A stretch of 53,649 nt of DNA from Lysinibacillus halotolerans. Its GTDB lineage: Bacteria; Bacillota; Bacilli; Bacillales_A; Planococcaceae. The position numbers and the translations under genes were made by a program. Numbering within the stretch: the first letter of the stretch is position 1; each line of letters begins with the position of its first letter. The notes below the pieces were generated by a model, which was not told where the DNA came from, did not search any database, and worked only from the letters and a program-made list of their open reading frames with translations. The DNA is taken from assembly GCF_003711845.1 (NCBI RefSeq), contig NZ_RHLQ01000022.1:1-53649 (forward strand), read 5' to 3'. Of this stretch, positions 15,571 to 24,224 are shown piece by piece.

Positions 15571-15673
15571 AGTTCAGGTTAGAACGTTAAACGAAGTACT
15601 TTTTTCAGCGCCTTAATTCGGTAGGCCAAATAGGGGAAAGCAAATTTGAAATTATGAGAGATGGTGATCCGTA

Positions 15674-17038
15674 ATGCTTGAGACAATTCATATTTTTCAT
15701 ACGAATGATATACATAGTCATTTTGAATATTGGCGGCGAATGCAGTCGTTCATAAAAAGCCAGCGCATTGAATTTGCCAAATTAGGAGAACCAAGCTTTT
15801 TATTCGATATTGGTGATCATCTCGATCGTTCAAATATATATACAGAAGCAACCCTTGGAAAAGGAAATATAAAACTATTAAATGAAGCTGAATATGATGT
15901 TGTAACTATCGGTAATAATGAGGGGATTACATTATCCTTTGAAGAATTATATTCACTTTATGATGAAGCGAATTTTGAAGTGGTCGTAGCAAATATTGAG
16001 CCAATGGAAGGGGAAAAACCAGAATGGTTGAAATCCTATACGATTTTACAAACAAAGTATGGAACGAAAATTGGGGTTATAGGGGCAACGGCATTATTTG
16101 ATGCCTTTTATCGAGAATTGAATTGGCAAGTGACAGAGCCAAGAAAAATTTTAGTTCAATTGGCTAATCAGTTAAAAAAAGAGGTTGATATTGTCGTTTG
16201 CTTATCCCATCTAGGTGTTACAGAAGATGAACTATTAGCCAATGAATGTCCAAATATCGATGTTATTTTTGGCTCCCATACCCATCATCTATTTGAAAGG
16301 GGCAAAGTCGTTAATAACGTGTTATTAACGGGATGTGGGAAGTTTGGCGTATATACTGGTCATTTAACGATACAGTTCGACCATAAAACTCGGAAATTGA
16401 TTAAAAAAGAAGAAATTGTTATTGAAAATCCGATTCTTCCTGAAACAGAAGAGGAGATGATGTTTCTCTCTAATCTTGCGGAAGAAGGGAAACGGCTTTT
16501 AAAGACACCGATCTTTCAAACGACAAGAAGTTACAATAAAGAATGGTTTCACTACTCACAACTATCCCAACTATTTTCAGAAGCAGTACTCGATTTTACC
16601 GAAGCAGACTGTACAATGTTCAATGCAGGAATATTCCTCGAAGGCTTAAATAAGGGAATTGTTACAAATTTCGATATTCATAAAATTCTTCCCCATCCGA
16701 TAAATATATGTGTTATCGAATTAACGGGAAAAGAAATAAAAGAAGTTTATTTACAGGCGCAAAATGAAGAATGGCCATTGCTCGAATTAAAAGGTCTTGG
16801 ATTTAGAGGTTCTATTTTTGGGAAAATGCTGACCTATGGATTTTCCTTAAATAAGAGCAGAGAACTTTTTATCCAAGGAGAACTAGCTGATCCAAATCGA
16901 CTATATACCCTTGCTACTTTGGATATGTTTACCTTCGGATACTTCTTCCCAAATTTTAAATATGCGAAAAAGAAATATTATTTACCACTATTTTTACGGG
17001 ATATATTAATTGAGTATGGAAAGAAACTCTATAATTGA
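15674..17038 (+). CDS. yunD: Metallophosphatase / 5'-nucleotidase (YunD-like)
   Basis: 454 residues. The metallophosphatase domain begins HTNDIHSHFE (about residues 9-18), with DIGDHLDRSN, TIGNNEG, CLSHLGVTEDE and FGSHTHHLF supplying metal ligands; the usual GNHE reads GNNEG, so one catalytic His is replaced by Asn. The C-terminal part (VTNFDIHKILPHPINICVIE) is the 5'-nucleotidase substrate domain. No signal peptide, so unlike most family members it should be cytoplasmic. The ribosome site GGTGAT is weak. Confidence 0.85.
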   Translation: MLETIHIFHTNDIHSHFEYWRRMQSFIKSQRIEFAKLGEPSFLFDIGDHLDRSNIYTEATLGKGNIKLLNEAEYDVVTIGNNEGITLSFEELYSLYDEANFEVVVANIEPMEGEKPEWLKSYTILQTKYGTKIGVIGATALFDAFYRELNWQVTEPRKILVQLANQLKKEVDIVVCLSHLGVTEDELLANECPNIDVIFGSHTHHLFERGKVVNNVLLTGCGKFGVYTGHLTIQFDHKTRKLIKKEEIVIENPILPETEEEMMFLSNLAEEGKRLLKTPIFQTTRSYNKEWFHYSQLSQLFSEAVLDFTEADCTMFNAGIFLEGLNKGIVTNFDIHKILPHPINICVIELTGKEIKEVYLQAQNEEWPLLELKGLGFRGSIFGKMLTYGFSLNKSRELFIQGELADPNRLYTLATLDMFTFGYFFPNFKYAKKKYYLPLFLRDILIEYGKKLYN

Positions 17039-17094
17039 CCTTTAATAGGAAGTAAATTCGTTGATGATTGACATAGAATTGAGGTGAATTTTGA

Positions 17095-18198
17095 ATGCGT
17101 TTAATATCAATCAATGTCCTAAAAAAGGGTATGGTTATAGGGAGGACCATCTGGAATGAAGCAGGGCTTCCGTTAATACAAAGAAACGTTGTCGTAACGG
17201 AGCCTATAATGCATCGATTAAAACAATTAGGAATTCAATATGTGTATATTGAAGATGAAATCTCAAAAGGAATCGAGATTGAGGAAACGGTTCCGCTTTC
17301 GGTCAGGAAAAAGTCTGTTAAACAAATAACAGAATCCTTTAACCAATTAAAAGGATTATCGAATAAATCCGCCGCACTTGTTTTAGATAAAAAGTCAAAG
17401 GAAATTGGTCAATTAGTTGATAATTTGCTCACCTCGATTTTAAGTAGTAATGAAATTTTAACAGTTCTAACGGATACATTGATCTATGACGAATATATTT
17501 ACCAACATTCTTTCCAAGTGTCTATCTACTCCCTAGCGATTGCAAAAGAGTTGGGGTATTCACGGAATGATTTAAAAACAATTGGGATTGGTGCATTATT
17601 ACATGATGTAGGGAAGATGTTAATTCCATCAGAAATTTTGTTCAAACAAAGTCGATTAACAGATGAAGAATTTGAAATTATGAAACAACATACAAAAACC
17701 GGATTTGATATTTTGCGTAATATACATACGATTTCGTTACTTGTTGCCCATTGTGCCTTTCAGCATCATGAACGAATTGATGGAAGTGGATATCCTCGCG
17801 GTCTAGTGGACTCTGAAATACACCCTTATGCTAAAATCATTGCGGTTGCAGATGTTTTTGATGCGGTAACAACAAACCGTGTTTACCGTAATAAAATGTT
17901 ACCTTCGCAAGGAATTGCCATCATCGAAGAAGGAAGGGGCACCATATTTGATGAACGGGTTGTCGATGCTTTTAAAAAAAGTGTTGTTCATTATCCAAAC
18001 GGGACTATCTTATTGTTATCTGATGGTCGTAGAGGGATCGTAGTTGAGCAAAATCCCAAAAATGCAGCGTTACCCTTTTTACGAATTTTTGAAGAAAATC
18101 ATGAACGAATTAACAATACATATGTCATTCATTTAGCCGATGAGCCAAATGTTAAAATAGAGAAAGTCGAATCCGAATATATTGAGTATGTTGAATAG
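17095..18198 (+). CDS. HD-GYP domain protein (putative cyclic-di-GMP phosphodiesterase)
   Basis: 367 residues. The HD-GYP domain occupies about residues 125-300: HD pair at His170-Asp171 (LLHDVGKMLIP), HHERIDGSGYPRGL with Gly232-Tyr233-Pro234, and AVADVFDAVTTNRVY. The N-terminal ~100 residues resemble the small domain found before HD-GYP in Bacillales proteins. Such enzymes degrade cyclic di-GMP or related dinucleotides. No membrane segment or receiver domain is present. AGGTG lies before the ATG. The terminator that follows contains the ribosome site of yunB. Confidence 0.88.
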   Translation: MRLISINVLKKGMVIGRTIWNEAGLPLIQRNVVVTEPIMHRLKQLGIQYVYIEDEISKGIEIEETVPLSVRKKSVKQITESFNQLKGLSNKSAALVLDKKSKEIGQLVDNLLTSILSSNEILTVLTDTLIYDEYIYQHSFQVSIYSLAIAKELGYSRNDLKTIGIGALLHDVGKMLIPSEILFKQSRLTDEEFEIMKQHTKTGFDILRNIHTISLLVAHCAFQHHERIDGSGYPRGLVDSEIHPYAKIIAVADVFDAVTTNRVYRNKMLPSQGIAIIEEGRGTIFDERVVDAFKKSVVHYPNGTILLLSDGRRGIVVEQNPKNAALPFLRIFEENHERINNTYVIHLADEPNVKIEKVESEYIEYVE

Positions 18199-18201
18199 TT
18201 A

Positions 18202-18241
18202 TCTCTTCCTGTTCATAAATTGGAGCAGGAGGAGATTTTTT
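18202..18241 (+). terminator. Terminator whose 3' arm is the yunB ribosome site
   Basis: A 13-bp stem (18202-18214 with 18223-18235, two G-T pairs, loop ATAAATTG) followed by T6. The 3' arm contains GGAGGAG at 18228-18234, the ribosome site of yunB, and the T run touches its TTG start at 18240. Confidence 0.7.
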
Positions 18242-19025
18242 GATTTCTCGGCAGCCGAAGAGAATGATGTTTTACAAACCGAAGAAAATGAAAAAACGGA
18301 AAAAATCAAATAGATTTACTTTGTTCGTCGTTGCTTTTGCCGTTTGCGTTACGTTATTTTTATATATATTAAATAATCGATTAATGCCAACTTATGTTCA
18401 ATATGCTGAAGTTCAAACGAATAAAATAGCAGCCCATGTTGTGAGTAAGGCGATTAATTCAAGAACTTCAAGTGTACTTGATGTAAATGAAATTATAGAA
18501 GACTTACCTTCAGAGTCAGATTATATGGTTACGACAAAATTTAATACGGAAATTATTAACCAAGTTCGTGCAGAAACGACTGCTCTCGTGAAGGAACATT
18601 TAGAATTAGCAGAGCAAGGGGATTTATCCCAATTACCTGATTTGGAGAATGTAGAATATGATGTAAGTGAAATTCAAAAGGGAGACGGCATAGTCTTTTT
18701 CGTTCCTATTGCCCAAGCACTAAATCTCCCGCTATTAGGAAACTTAGGGCCGAGGGTACCCATTCGGTTTCATATTATCGGAAATGTAAATAGTGATGTG
18801 GCGACATCCTTTAAAGAGTTTGGGATAAATAATGCCTTAGTTGAAGTAAATATTCATCTAACCGTTACTGTTCAAATTATTATTCCTTTTGCTAGTCAAC
18901 AATCAACCGTTCAACAAACGATTCCGGTTGCGATAGGTTTAGTACGTGGCCAAGTTCCTCACATTTATACACAAGGTGGAGATGGAGCACAGCCATCCAT
19001 TGAGGTACCAGTTCCATATAATTAA
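18240..19025 (+). CDS. yunB: Sporulation protein YunB
   Basis: 261 residues from a TTG, 5 bases after GGAGGAG. A basic N-terminus (KKMKKRKKSNR) is followed by one membrane helix (about residues 29-47), then an extracytoplasmic domain with RLMPTYVQYAEVQTNKIAAHVVSKAINS, VFFVPIAQALNLPLLGNLGPRVPIRFHIIG and an ending TQGGDGAQPSIEVPVPYN typical of YunB. In B. subtilis it belongs to the sigma-E regulon of the mother cell and is needed for normal spore formation. The ribosome site lies inside a terminator hairpin, so translation from read-through RNA should be poor. Confidence 0.9.
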   Translation: MISRQPKRMMFYKPKKMKKRKKSNRFTLFVVAFAVCVTLFLYILNNRLMPTYVQYAEVQTNKIAAHVVSKAINSRTSSVLDVNEIIEDLPSESDYMVTTKFNTEIINQVRAETTALVKEHLELAEQGDLSQLPDLENVEYDVSEIQKGDGIVFFVPIAQALNLPLLGNLGPRVPIRFHIIGNVNSDVATSFKEFGINNALVEVNIHLTVTVQIIIPFASQQSTVQQTIPVAIGLVRGQVPHIYTQGGDGAQPSIEVPVPYN

Positions 19026-19151
19026 CACAAAAAAATTATCGCCAAGTAAATTTTAACTTTTTTGAAAGTTAGTTGTATTCATTTGACCTAGTATGTTACA
19101 TTGTCATCAGTATGTATAATTTTTGTTTTATTTTGATAGGGGCTGAAAAAT

Positions 19152-20069
19152 ATGACAAGTAAACCAACTAATGATAAAGAACAAATTTTACGTAAACCTG
19201 AATGGCTAAAAATTAAATTAAACACAAATGATGAATATAAAGGTCTAAAAAAGTTAATGCGCGAGAAAAATTTACATACTGTATGTGAAGAAGCGCGCTG
19301 TCCAAATATCCATGAATGTTGGGGCGAAAGAAGAACGGCTACTATGATGATACTTGGGGCAGTATGTACTCGAGCATGTCGTTTCTGTGCAGTTAAAACC
19401 GGTTTGCCAAATGAACTCGATTTAGCTGAACCAGAACGTGTTGCAGATTCTGTTCAAATTATGAATTTAAAACATGTCGTCATTACAATGGTTGCCCGAG
19501 ATGATTTGAAAGATGGTGGAGCTGGTGTGCTAGCTGAAACCGTTCGCGCTATTCGCCGTAAGTCACCTCAAACTTCTGTGGAAGTATTACCTTCAGACTT
19601 AGGTGGACTAGAGGAAAATTTAAAAATGGTAATGGATGCAAAACCAGATATTTTAAATCATAATATCGAAACGGTTCGACGTTTAACGCCAAGAGTTCGT
19701 GCCCGTGCCAAATACGAACGTTCTCTAGAATTTTTAAGAAGAGCAAAGGAAATGCAACCGGACATTCCGACAAAATCTTCGTTAATGATTGGTCTTGGTG
19801 AAGAATGGGATGAAATTTTAGAAGTAATGGACGATTTACGTGCGAATGATGTAGACATTATGACGATTGGCCAATATTTACAACCGACGAAAAAACATTT
19901 ACCTGTAAAAAAATATTATACACCATTAGAATTTGGTAAATTACGCAAAATTGCAATGGAAAAAGGATTTAAGCATTGCCAAGCAGGGCCATTAGTACGT
20001 AGTAGTTACCATGCTGATGAGCAAGTAAATGAAGCAACGAAGGCAAGACAGTTACAAGCAGAAATATAA
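19152..20069 (+). CDS. lipA: Lipoyl synthase
   Basis: 305 residues. Two [4Fe-4S] cluster motifs are present: the auxiliary Cys45/Cys50/Cys56 ([13 protein letters not shown]) and the radical SAM Cys72/Cys76/Cys79 (CTRACRFC). [16 protein letters not shown] and the C-terminal RSSYHADEQ, including the conserved RSSY serine that caps the auxiliary cluster, are also there. It inserts two sulfurs into octanoyl groups on lipoyl carrier proteins. GGGG precedes the ATG. Order yunB-lipA-yutD agrees with B. subtilis. Confidence 0.97.
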   Translation: MTSKPTNDKEQILRKPEWLKIKLNTNDEYKGLKKLMREKNLHTVCEEARCPNIHECWGERRTATMMILGAVCTRACRFCAVKTGLPNELDLAEPERVADSVQIMNLKHVVITMVARDDLKDGGAGVLAETVRAIRRKSPQTSVEVLPSDLGGLEENLKMVMDAKPDILNHNIETVRRLTPRVRARAKYERSLEFLRRAKEMQPDIPTKSSLMIGLGEEWDEILEVMDDLRANDVDIMTIGQYLQPTKKHLPVKKYYTPLEFGKLRKIAMEKGFKHCQAGPLVRSSYHADEQVNEATKARQLQAEI

Positions 20070-20197
20070 AATTTTTGCCCTTTATCTTACGAAAGAGATA
20101 AGCATTAATGGAAAGAAGATGAACCAATATTCTACACTGTAAGCAGTCGATAGTGTAAAATAGGTCCAGATGATTTGTATAGAAAGGGGGAGTTTTG

Positions 20198-20551
20198 ATG
20201 ATTATAGCAGAAGGATATGCCTATGAAATAGTCGAGAATGTCCGTGATGGATTTCAACAGGATGCCTTTATAGCTAGATACTCAGATATATTAACAAAAT
20301 ATGATTATATCGTTGGTGACTGGGGTTACGGACAGCTTCGTTTAAAAGGCTTTTTTGACGACAAAAACCAAAAAGCAACCTTTGATACGAGAATCAGTAC
20401 TTTTGAAGATTATTTATTTGAGTATTGTAATTTTGGCTGTGCTTACTTTATTTTAAAGAAAATTGGGAAAGCGCCAAGTCAAGTTGAAGCCATTTCCAAA
20501 GTAGAGTCTATAGAAGTGGAACAAACTCCCGAAGAGATAGAACAACAATAA
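20198..20551 (+). CDS. yutD: YutD family protein (DUF1027)
   Basis: 117 residues from the ATG at 20198, 7 bases after GGGGG; a TTG at 20195 is possible. The core (YAYEIVENVRDGFQQDAFIA, YIVGDWGYGQLRLKGFFDD, DYLFEYCNFGCAYFILKK) is YutD, a small conserved Firmicutes protein of unknown function. It sits where yutD does in B. subtilis, after lipA. A Glu-rich tail of about 20 residues is likely disordered. A strong terminator follows. Confidence 0.9.
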   Translation: MIIAEGYAYEIVENVRDGFQQDAFIARYSDILTKYDYIVGDWGYGQLRLKGFFDDKNQKATFDTRISTFEDYLFEYCNFGCAYFILKKIGKAPSQVEAISKVESIEVEQTPEEIEQQ

Positions 20552-20555
20552 TAGA

Positions 20556-20595
20556 ATGCCGTGATGCTAACCTATAGCAACACGGCATTTTTTTA
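20556..20595. terminator. Terminator between yutD and the DUF3055 gene
   Basis: ATGCCGTG (20556-20563) pairs with CACGGCAT (20581-20588) around an inner GCTA/TAGC stem; T7 follows on the plus strand. Confidence 0.8.
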
Positions 20596-20859
20596 TGCTA
20601 ATAATTCTGTTAAATATTCTCTTAAATCTTCCGCTTCTTCTTCCGATTTATTAAAAACGTGTTCCAAGTAGCCTGGTTCTTCTACATCATCTTGTCCAAT
20701 AATCGCAAAGCGCCCCATTTGCATGTCTAGTACTAACACTTTTCCGAAAAATCGAGTAGACTGCATAATAGCTAAATCATATCGTAATTTTTTCCCTGTG
20801 AAACTAACAAATCTAGTTTTTGTATCTTCTACATCATCATATAAGAAAAATCGCTCCAT
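20593..20859 (-). CDS. DUF3055 family protein
   Basis: 88 residues starting MERFFLYDDVEDTKTRFVSF from the ATG at 20859; AAGGAG lies about 11 bases upstream. A longer frame runs back to 21075 but it would overlap the divergent yutE start and has no ribosome site. The pattern (TRFVSFTGKKLRYDLAIM, FFGKVLVLDMQMGRFAII, then an acidic tail) matches DUF3055, a small conserved Bacillales family without known function. It is divergent from yutE. Confidence 0.82.
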   Translation of the reverse strand: MERFFLYDDVEDTKTRFVSFTGKKLRYDLAIMQSTRFFGKVLVLDMQMGRFAIIGQDDVEEPGYLEHVFNKSEEEAEDLREYLTELLA

Positions 20860-20950
20860 ATTGTATAGTACTCCTTCCAATTCTCTAGAATATGTTACTA
20901 TAGAAGAGAAAGTACTATCAACCTTTTTAGATTTGAATGGGGGAACCATT

Positions 20951-21403
20951 ATGTATTTTGTAGATCGAAATAAAATAACAATTACGTTAAAACATTTAGA
21001 TGAGATACTATCAATTTTTGAAAAAGAAGAGAATTGGCTAAAAGATGATATTTCAAAATTAGCTTTACAACGCATTGCCCATAATACTATGGAAGCAATG
21101 ATGGATGTAGGGAATTATATTATAGATGGATTTATTATGCGTGATCCTGGTAGTTATGAAGACATCATCGATATATTAATCGATGAAAAAGTTGTAACGA
21201 GTGAAATGGAAAAGCCTTTAAAAGACGTTGTAGGCTTGAGAAAAATGATCGTAAGGGAATTTATTAACGTGGATAATGAACATGTGTTAAAAGTGCTAAC
21301 AGATAGTTTAAATGCGATTAAACAATTCTCTCCATTAGTAGCGGCTTACTTAGAAAACGAACTTGGTCCTGTTTCAGCCTTTTTACCGGAGAATGAGGCA
21401 TGA
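20951..21403 (+). CDS. yutE: YutE, HepT-fold DUF86 protein with degenerate active site
   Basis: 150 residues from the ATG at 20951 with GGGGG about 9 bases upstream. The HepT/DUF86 fold is clear (LALQRIAHNTMEAMMDVGNYIIDGF, MRDPGSYEDIIDILIDEKVV, ELGPVSAF). HepT toxins carry RxxxxHxY; here the stretch is GLRKMIVREF, so the catalytic His and Tyr are Arg and Phe. No MntA-type nucleotidyltransferase is next to it. It is therefore the stand-alone YutE form known from B. subtilis rather than an active toxin. It overlaps yutF by 4 bases (ATGA). Confidence 0.85.
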   Translation: MYFVDRNKITITLKHLDEILSIFEKEENWLKDDISKLALQRIAHNTMEAMMDVGNYIIDGFIMRDPGSYEDIIDILIDEKVVTSEMEKPLKDVVGLRKMIVREFINVDNEHVLKVLTDSLNAIKQFSPLVAAYLENELGPVSAFLPENEA

Positions 21404-22173
21404 AAAACTATAAAGCCTATTGTTTCGATTTAGACGGAACAGTGTATCGAGGAAAAAAAGGTATTGATTCAGCAGTTCGTTTTATTCATCAGTTACAACA
21501 AGAAAATATCGATTATTTTTTCGTAACGAACAATTCGTCCAAAACAAGGGAGCAACTGCAACAGGCTTTAGCCAATATTGGAATTGATACACCAACTTTT
21601 CGCATTTATTCGAGTGCATTAACGACGGCTAAATATGTTGCAGAACATTTTGATAAGGCGACGATTTTTATGGTCGGTTCAGATGGAATTCGTACAGCAT
21701 TAGAGGCAGAAGGAATACGAATAGTGGACACAGATGAAGCGAGACCAGATGTAGTTGTAATGGGCATTGATCGAACGGTAGACTATATGAAATTAGTAAA
21801 AGCTTCCCTCGCTGTTCAAGGTGGAGCAAAATTAATTGGGACGAATGAAGATGTCCGATTCCCTTCTGAACTAGGGTTCCTACCTGGTAACGGTTCCTTT
21901 GTCAATTTAGTAGCGAATGTCGCTGCAGTTGAACCGACTTATATTGGAAAACCTTCCCCAGTCATGCTTGAAGTCATCCAGCAAGAGTTTGGATTGGCAA
22001 AAGAGGATATGGTCATGGTTGGTGACAATTATGATACAGATATTTTATGTGGTATTCGATTTGGCTGTGATACAATTCATGTCAACACTGGAGTAACTAG
22101 TACTTCTATAGTGTTACAGAAGGATCAAAAACCAACCTATTGTGTAGAAAACTTAGATGAAGTAAAAATATAA
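21400..22173 (+). CDS. yutF: HAD superfamily IIA phosphatase (NagD-like YutF)
   Basis: 257 residues. HAD motif I FDLDGTVYRG (Asp10 nucleophile, Asp12), motif II FVTNNSSKTR, and motifs III/IV GKPSPVMLEV and MVGDNYDTDI are intact, and the cap is of the NagD type. A 4-nitrophenyl-phosphatase-like sugar or nucleotide phosphatase; the natural substrate is not known. Start overlaps the yutE stop, so the two are coupled. Perfect terminator downstream. Confidence 0.92.
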   Translation: MKNYKAYCFDLDGTVYRGKKGIDSAVRFIHQLQQENIDYFFVTNNSSKTREQLQQALANIGIDTPTFRIYSSALTTAKYVAEHFDKATIFMVGSDGIRTALEAEGIRIVDTDEARPDVVVMGIDRTVDYMKLVKASLAVQGGAKLIGTNEDVRFPSELGFLPGNGSFVNLVANVAAVEPTYIGKPSPVMLEVIQQEFGLAKEDMVMVGDNYDTDILCGIRFGCDTIHVNTGVTSTSIVLQKDQKPTYCVENLDEVKI

Positions 22174-22211
22174 AGAAATCCGCGTACGTAACAGTGCGCG
22201 GATTTCTTTAT
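22174..22211. terminator. Terminator between yutF and yuzB
   Basis: AAGAAATCCGCGTACG-like arm pairs with GTGCGCGGATTTCTT (one wobble); T-rich on both sides, so it serves the convergent genes. Confidence 0.8.
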
Positions 22212-22224
22212 GGATATACTTTTA

Positions 22225-22467
22225 TTAGAAAAGGGGATTTTCCTCTATATATTGATAAATCTTTTTAGTCAGTTCATCGGGTGTATCGGCTTCTACGATA
22301 TCCCCATTTACAAGAGCATAAAAAGTTTGGTCACACAAACTACAGTAACTTAAACATCCATATTCAAGGACATCAATATCTGGGTCATTTTCTAATATGT
22401 CATAAGTTTCTTGAGCACCTTTTGCTAGATTGCTAATGCAAAACTCTACTAATGGATTCAACTGCAT
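22225..22467 (-). CDS. yuzB: YuzB family protein (DUF1450)
   Basis: 80 residues starting [20 protein letters not shown] from the ATG at 22467; GAGG lies 5 bases upstream, and a GTG at 22473 would be too close to it. [24 protein letters not shown] with its cysteine cluster and the ending [11 protein letters not shown] are typical of YuzB, a small thioredoxin-fold-like protein of unknown function. It is divergent from the Rex-controlled yutJ, as in B. subtilis. Confidence 0.9.
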   Translation of the reverse strand: MQLNPLVEFCISNLAKGAQETYDILENDPDIDVLEYGCLSYCSLCDQTFYALVNGDIVEADTPDELTKKIYQYIEENPLF

Positions 22468-22527
22468 TTTCACCTCACTCTAGTGACATGCTACTCTGTT
22501 TTACATGTTTCGTCAAAGAATAAATTT

Positions 22528-22545
22528 TTGTGAAATTCTTCACAA
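22528..22545. promoter_or_regulatory. Rex operator 1
   Basis: TTGTGAAATTCTTCACAA is a perfect TTGTGAA-N4-TTCACAA palindrome, the known binding site of the NADH-sensing repressor Rex. Confidence 0.85.
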
Positions 22546-22562
22546 AAAATTTCTAAAATATA

Positions 22563-22591
22563 TTGTGAAACATCTCACAATAAGATATACT
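22563..22591 (+). promoter_or_regulatory. Rex operator 2 overlapping the yutJ promoter
   Basis: TTGTGAAACATCTCACAA at 22563-22580 differs from the perfect Rex site at one position. Its first six bases double as the -35 (TTGTGA); the -10 TATACT (22586-22591) follows after 17 bases. Binding would block polymerase. It is 35 bases from operator 1. Confidence 0.85.
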
Positions 22592-22657
22592 CTTTATGGA
22601 TAAATTGTGAACGATGGCTTACACAATTACAAAAGAGATATAGGGGAGTATTTTTTT

Positions 22658-23731
22658 ATGAAAAGACTAGTATTACTAGGTGGGGGCTATGGCAATATGC
22701 GTATTTTGTTACGCCTATTACCGAACAACTTTCCACAAGATACAAAAATTACATTAGTTGATCGTACACCATTCCATAGTTTGAAAACAGAATTTTATGC
22801 TCTTGCAGCTGGAACAACAACGGATAAAAATGTTCGTGTTAACTTCCCAGAAAATGAGAGATTAGAAACGGTATATGGAGAAATTACGAAAATTGATCGA
22901 AAGGAAAAAAAGGTTATTTTAGAGGATGGCCAATTTATTCCTTATGATGATTTAGTAATTGGATTAGGTTGTGAAGACGACTATCATGGTGTTCCTGGAG
23001 CAGAAGAAAACAGTTATAGTATACAAACAATTGCGAAATCACGTACAACCTTTGAAAAGCTTTGTGGATTACCACCAGGCTCTGTCGTAGGAATTGTAGG
23101 TGCAGGTTTAAGTGGAATTGAACTTGCTAGTGAATTACGTGAAAGTCGTTCGGATTTAAAAATTAAATTATTTGACCGTTCCCCACGTATTTTACGAGCT
23201 TTCCCAGAAAAGTTAAGTAAGTATGTAAAAGAATGGTTTATAAAAAATAATGTAGAAGTAATTGCAGAATCTAATATTACGAAAGTAGAACCTACTCGTT
23301 TATATAATAAAGACGAAGTGATTGAAGTAGATGCTGTCGTTTGGACTGCTGGAGTCCAACCAGTAAAAATCGTTCGTGAGATGGATGCGGAAAAAGATAA
23401 AAAAGGTCGTCCGCTCGTTACTCAATATTTCCACTTAGTTGATGATGAACATGTTTTTGTAGTAGGGGATTGTGCATCATCTGATTTACCTGCTAGTGCC
23501 CAGCTTGCAGAAGAACAAGGGGAACGAATTGTAAAAGTTTTAAAACATCGTTGGAATAACGAGCCTCTTCCTGAAAAAATGCCCGAAATTAAATTAAAAG
23601 GCTTTATGGGCTCTTTAGGTAAAAAACAAGGATTTGTTCATTTAGCGGATACAACAGTTACAGGACGGATTGCCCGCTTAATGAAATCAGGTTTACTTTG
23701 GATGTACAAACGTCAGAACGATTCTCAATAA
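22658..23731 (+). CDS. yutJ: NADH dehydrogenase (type II)-like flavoprotein YutJ
   Basis: 357 residues from the ATG at 22658, 8 bases after GGGGAG; an upstream ATG at 22607 lies in the promoter leader and has no ribosome site. FAD-binding GGGYGNMRILLRLL at the N-terminus, NAD(P)H-binding GIVGAGLSGIELASEL in the middle and VFVVGDCASSDLP near residue 280 are those of NDH-2-like pyridine nucleotide-disulfide oxidoreductases. The C-terminal amphipathic part (GRIARLMKSGLLWMYKRQ) could attach it to the membrane. Two Rex operators imply induction when NADH is high, which fits an NADH-oxidising role. Confidence 0.9.
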   Translation: MKRLVLLGGGYGNMRILLRLLPNNFPQDTKITLVDRTPFHSLKTEFYALAAGTTTDKNVRVNFPENERLETVYGEITKIDRKEKKVILEDGQFIPYDDLVIGLGCEDDYHGVPGAEENSYSIQTIAKSRTTFEKLCGLPPGSVVGIVGAGLSGIELASELRESRSDLKIKLFDRSPRILRAFPEKLSKYVKEWFIKNNVEVIAESNITKVEPTRLYNKDEVIEVDAVVWTAGVQPVKIVREMDAEKDKKGRPLVTQYFHLVDDEHVFVVGDCASSDLPASAQLAEEQGERIVKVLKHRWNNEPLPEKMPEIKLKGFMGSLGKKQGFVHLADTTVTGRIARLMKSGLLWMYKRQNDSQ

Positions 23732-23809
23732 GGGTAAATAATTTTCAATTAAAACAAACATAATAAAAACAAAATCATTATAAAATGATTTTGTTTCAAT
23801 AAATAAATT

Positions 23810-24139
23810 TTATTCGGCTGGAACAAAGCCAAGTTTTTCTAATGTTGAAAAGACCGGTTGAATTTGAATATAACCTTCACAGATGACTTCATTATTGATG
23901 AGAACAAGTGGGTAGAAAAATTCATCATTTTGAATACGTTCTGCCCATTCTTGATCTCGCGTGCTTTCTAGAGGTTGCTCAATATCGATATAGCGGATTG
24001 TAAATGGTTGCTCAGGGAATTTGCGGCTAATGGCAGCTTGTAGCCATTCATATGTATCTTTTGAAGAAGGAGCATTGACACAGCTGGCACAAATGACTTC
24101 TGCACCAAAAACTTCGATAACGGGATGATTTTCTGTCAT
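23810..24139 (-). CDS. yuzD: YuzD family protein (DUF1462, thioredoxin-like)
   Basis: 109 residues with Cys17-x-x-Cys20 (VICASCVNAPSSKDT) near the N-terminus in a thioredoxin-like layout, YIDIEQPLESTRDQEWAE and a hydrophobic strand FYPLVLINNEVICEG. This is YuzD. The CxxC suggests thiol or Fe-S chemistry and its divergent neighbour is the NifU-like yutI, but the role is not established. AAAGG lies 10 bases before the ATG. Confidence 0.88.
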   Translation of the reverse strand: MTENHPVIEVFGAEVICASCVNAPSSKDTYEWLQAAISRKFPEQPFTIRYIDIEQPLESTRDQEWAERIQNDEFFYPLVLINNEVICEGYIQIQPVFSTLEKLGFVPAE

Positions 24140-24224
24140 AATTTAACAACCTTTCATAATACGGAATTATGGATTTTTTTGTTTCTTCACATTATAATAA
24201 TTTTAGTGAAAGGAGTCGAGAAAA

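Noticed and set aside
20860-21075. N-terminal extension of the DUF3055 gene
   Set aside because: It would overlap the yutE start on the other strand; the family begins at the ATG at 20859, which has a ribosome site.
20951-22173. HepT/MntA toxin-antitoxin pair
   Set aside because: The next gene is a HAD phosphatase, not a nucleotidyltransferase, and the HepT motif is degenerate.
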